A DNA stretch of 12,920 bases from Sphingomonas sp. (GTDB taxonomy: Bacteria > Pseudomonadota > Alphaproteobacteria > Sphingomonadales > Sphingomonadaceae). The notes below the pieces were generated by a model, which did no database searches, was not told where the DNA came from, and saw only the letters and a list, made by a program, of their open reading frames with translations. How positions within the stretch are numbered: position 1 is the first letter of the stretch; each line of letters starts with the position of its first letter. Of the stretch, positions 11,921-12,920 are shown piece by piece. The translations under genes and the position numbers were made by a program. The stretch is from assembly GCA_013822915.1 (NCBI GenBank), contig PNLG01000237.1, forward strand, positions 1 through 12,920. Reading direction: 5' to 3'.

Positions 11921-12920
11921 TTATGCCGCTTCGCGCAGGGGCACGCGCTTGAGCTTGGTTTCTGCCTGCTGCGGCGCCGGAGGACCGGACACGACGGCCC
12001 CCACGCTGCCGCTGCGCTCCAGCTTGCCCCAGCCGACCCGCCGCCCCTTCACGGCCCGGAACACCGCGCGGAGCACCACAAAATACAGGATCTGGCGATA
12101 GGCGAAGCGCTGCATCAGCATCCCGACCAGCGGGAAACGCTCCTCGCGCGGATCGAACCGATAAGCGAGATAGCCGCAGCCCAGCTCCAGCGCCGTAAAC
12201 GCCCCCCAGAACGCCGCCATCGTGAGCGCATCATTGCCCGCCGCCGCCCAACCGCGATCGGCAATCCGCCACGCCGTGCCGCCAATGCTCGCGACGAGCG
12301 CGACGTCGATTAGAGGTGCGATCAGCGTGAGCAGCAACTGAAACACCACCGCCTGCGGCAAACCTATCAGCGCCAGCCCGCGCGGTCGCCCCCGACCGAT
12401 CAGCGCGCGGTGCTTCCACAGGCATTGCAGCGTGCCATAGGACCAGCGGAGGCGCTGTTTGAACAGCGCGCGCACCGTCTCTGGCGCCTCGGTCCACGCA
12501 ATCGCGTCATTGTCGCATGCCACCCGCCAGCCCGCGCGCTGAATGGCGAGCGTCAGGTCCTGATCCTCGGCCAGCGTATCGGTCGGATAGCCGCCGACCG
12601 CGTCCAGCGCCCGCCTGCGCCACGCGCCGATTGCGCCGGGCACCACTGTGACCGCACCAATCGCGGCGAGCGCGCGCCGCTCGATATTCTGGGCGGTTAC
12701 ATATTCGATTCCCTGCCAGCGGGTGATCAGGTTGGTCTGATTGCCGATTTTGGCATTGCCGGCCACCGCGCCGATCTGGGGATCGGCGAACCACCGGGTC
12801 AGCCGCGCGATCGTGTCCGGCTCGAACTGGGTATCGGCGTCAAGCGCGATCACGATGTCGCCCTTGGCGCGGATCAGGCCCTGGTTCAGCGCTCGCGCCT
12901 TGCCGCCGTTTTCGAGCACT
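11921..12920 (-). CDS. Membrane glycosyltransferase, family 2 (5' end cut by window edge)
   Basis: Processive-type GT2 polysaccharide synthase (PgaC, hyaluronan or chitin synthase-like). The frame is open to the right edge, so the N terminus is missing; 332 residues are visible. In that numbering: ENGGKARALNQGL at 3-15, the metal-binding DAD at 27-29, the catalytic EDQD at 118-121, and QRLRW (QxxRW) at 155-159. The catalytic domain is thus nearly complete. Membrane segments follow at about 186-210, 233-253 and 273-290, then GRRVGWGKLERSG and a Pro/Gln-rich tail. Homologues with this C terminus are often fused to an N-terminal polysaccharide deacetylase (NodB) domain, which could lie outside the window. 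It converges on ldcA with 26 bases between stops and no obvious terminator hairpin. Confidence 0.9.
   Translation of the reverse strand, partial: VLENGGKARALNQGLIRAKGDIVIALDADTQFEPDTIARLTRWFADPQIGAVAGNAKIGNQTNLITRWQGIEYVTAQNIERRALAAIGAVTVVPGAIGAWRRRALDAVGGYPTDTLAEDQDLTLAIQRAGWRVACDNDAIAWTEAPETVRALFKQRLRWSYGTLQCLWKHRALIGRGRPRGLALIGLPQAVVFQLLLTLIAPLIDVALVASIGGTAWRIADRGWAAAGNDALTMAAFWGAFTALELGCGYLAYRFDPREERFPLVGMLMQRFAYRQILYFVVLRAVFRAVKGRRVGWGKLERSGSVGAVVSGPPAPQQAETKLKRVPLREAA

Overview
The window looks like chromosomal DNA from an alphaproteobacterium, most likely a sphingomonad (Sphingomonadales). The grounds are high GC, dense same-strand operons, GTG starts overlapping TGA stops, and proteins whose flavour matches that order: an HslV with the WHGTTIL leader, a DUF6356-like protein and small four-cysteine secreted proteins. 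The assignment rests on recognition, not on a search. No phage, transposon, CRISPR, rRNA or tRNA signal was seen, and no gap between genes exceeds about 100 bases.

Layout. On the + strand at the left edge, hslV (5' end cut off) and hslU encode the HslVU ATP-dependent protease. hslU meets the next block tail to tail, and the two stop codons overlap. From about 11045 down to 1864 everything is on the minus strand. In transcription order: (a) a MurC/Mpl-like Mur ligase followed by a small DUF6356-like membrane protein; (b) a coupled trio of a four-helix membrane protein, a 67-residue XRE-type regulator and a secreted alpha/beta hydrolase, preceded by tandem 17-bp operator-like repeats over a promoter; (c) a long tightly packed run: DUF898/YjgN-like membrane protein, M48 metalloprotease, ABHD10-like alpha/beta hydrolase, secreted TPR protein, glyoxalase I (gloA), glyoxalase II (gloB), then a small lipoprotein and its secreted paralogue. 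On the + strand from 11085, an LD-carboxypeptidase gene diverges from the Mur ligase. It converges on a minus-strand family 2 glycosyltransferase that runs off the right edge.

How the genes fit together. HslU unfolds substrates for HslV. GloA and GloB make the two-step glutathione pathway for methylglyoxal and are translationally coupled (TGATG). The Mur ligase and LD-carboxypeptidase, 39 bases apart and divergent, suggest peptidoglycan recycling: the carboxypeptidase trims tetrapeptide to tripeptide and a ligase reattaches it to UDP-MurNAc. The DUF898-M48 pair and the tandem cysteine-containing proteins point to envelope functions that are not well defined.

The most interesting candidates are the operator array with its membrane protein/XRE/hydrolase operon, a hairpin that masks the ribosome binding site of the ABHD10-like gene, and the tandem pair of paralogous four-cysteine proteins.
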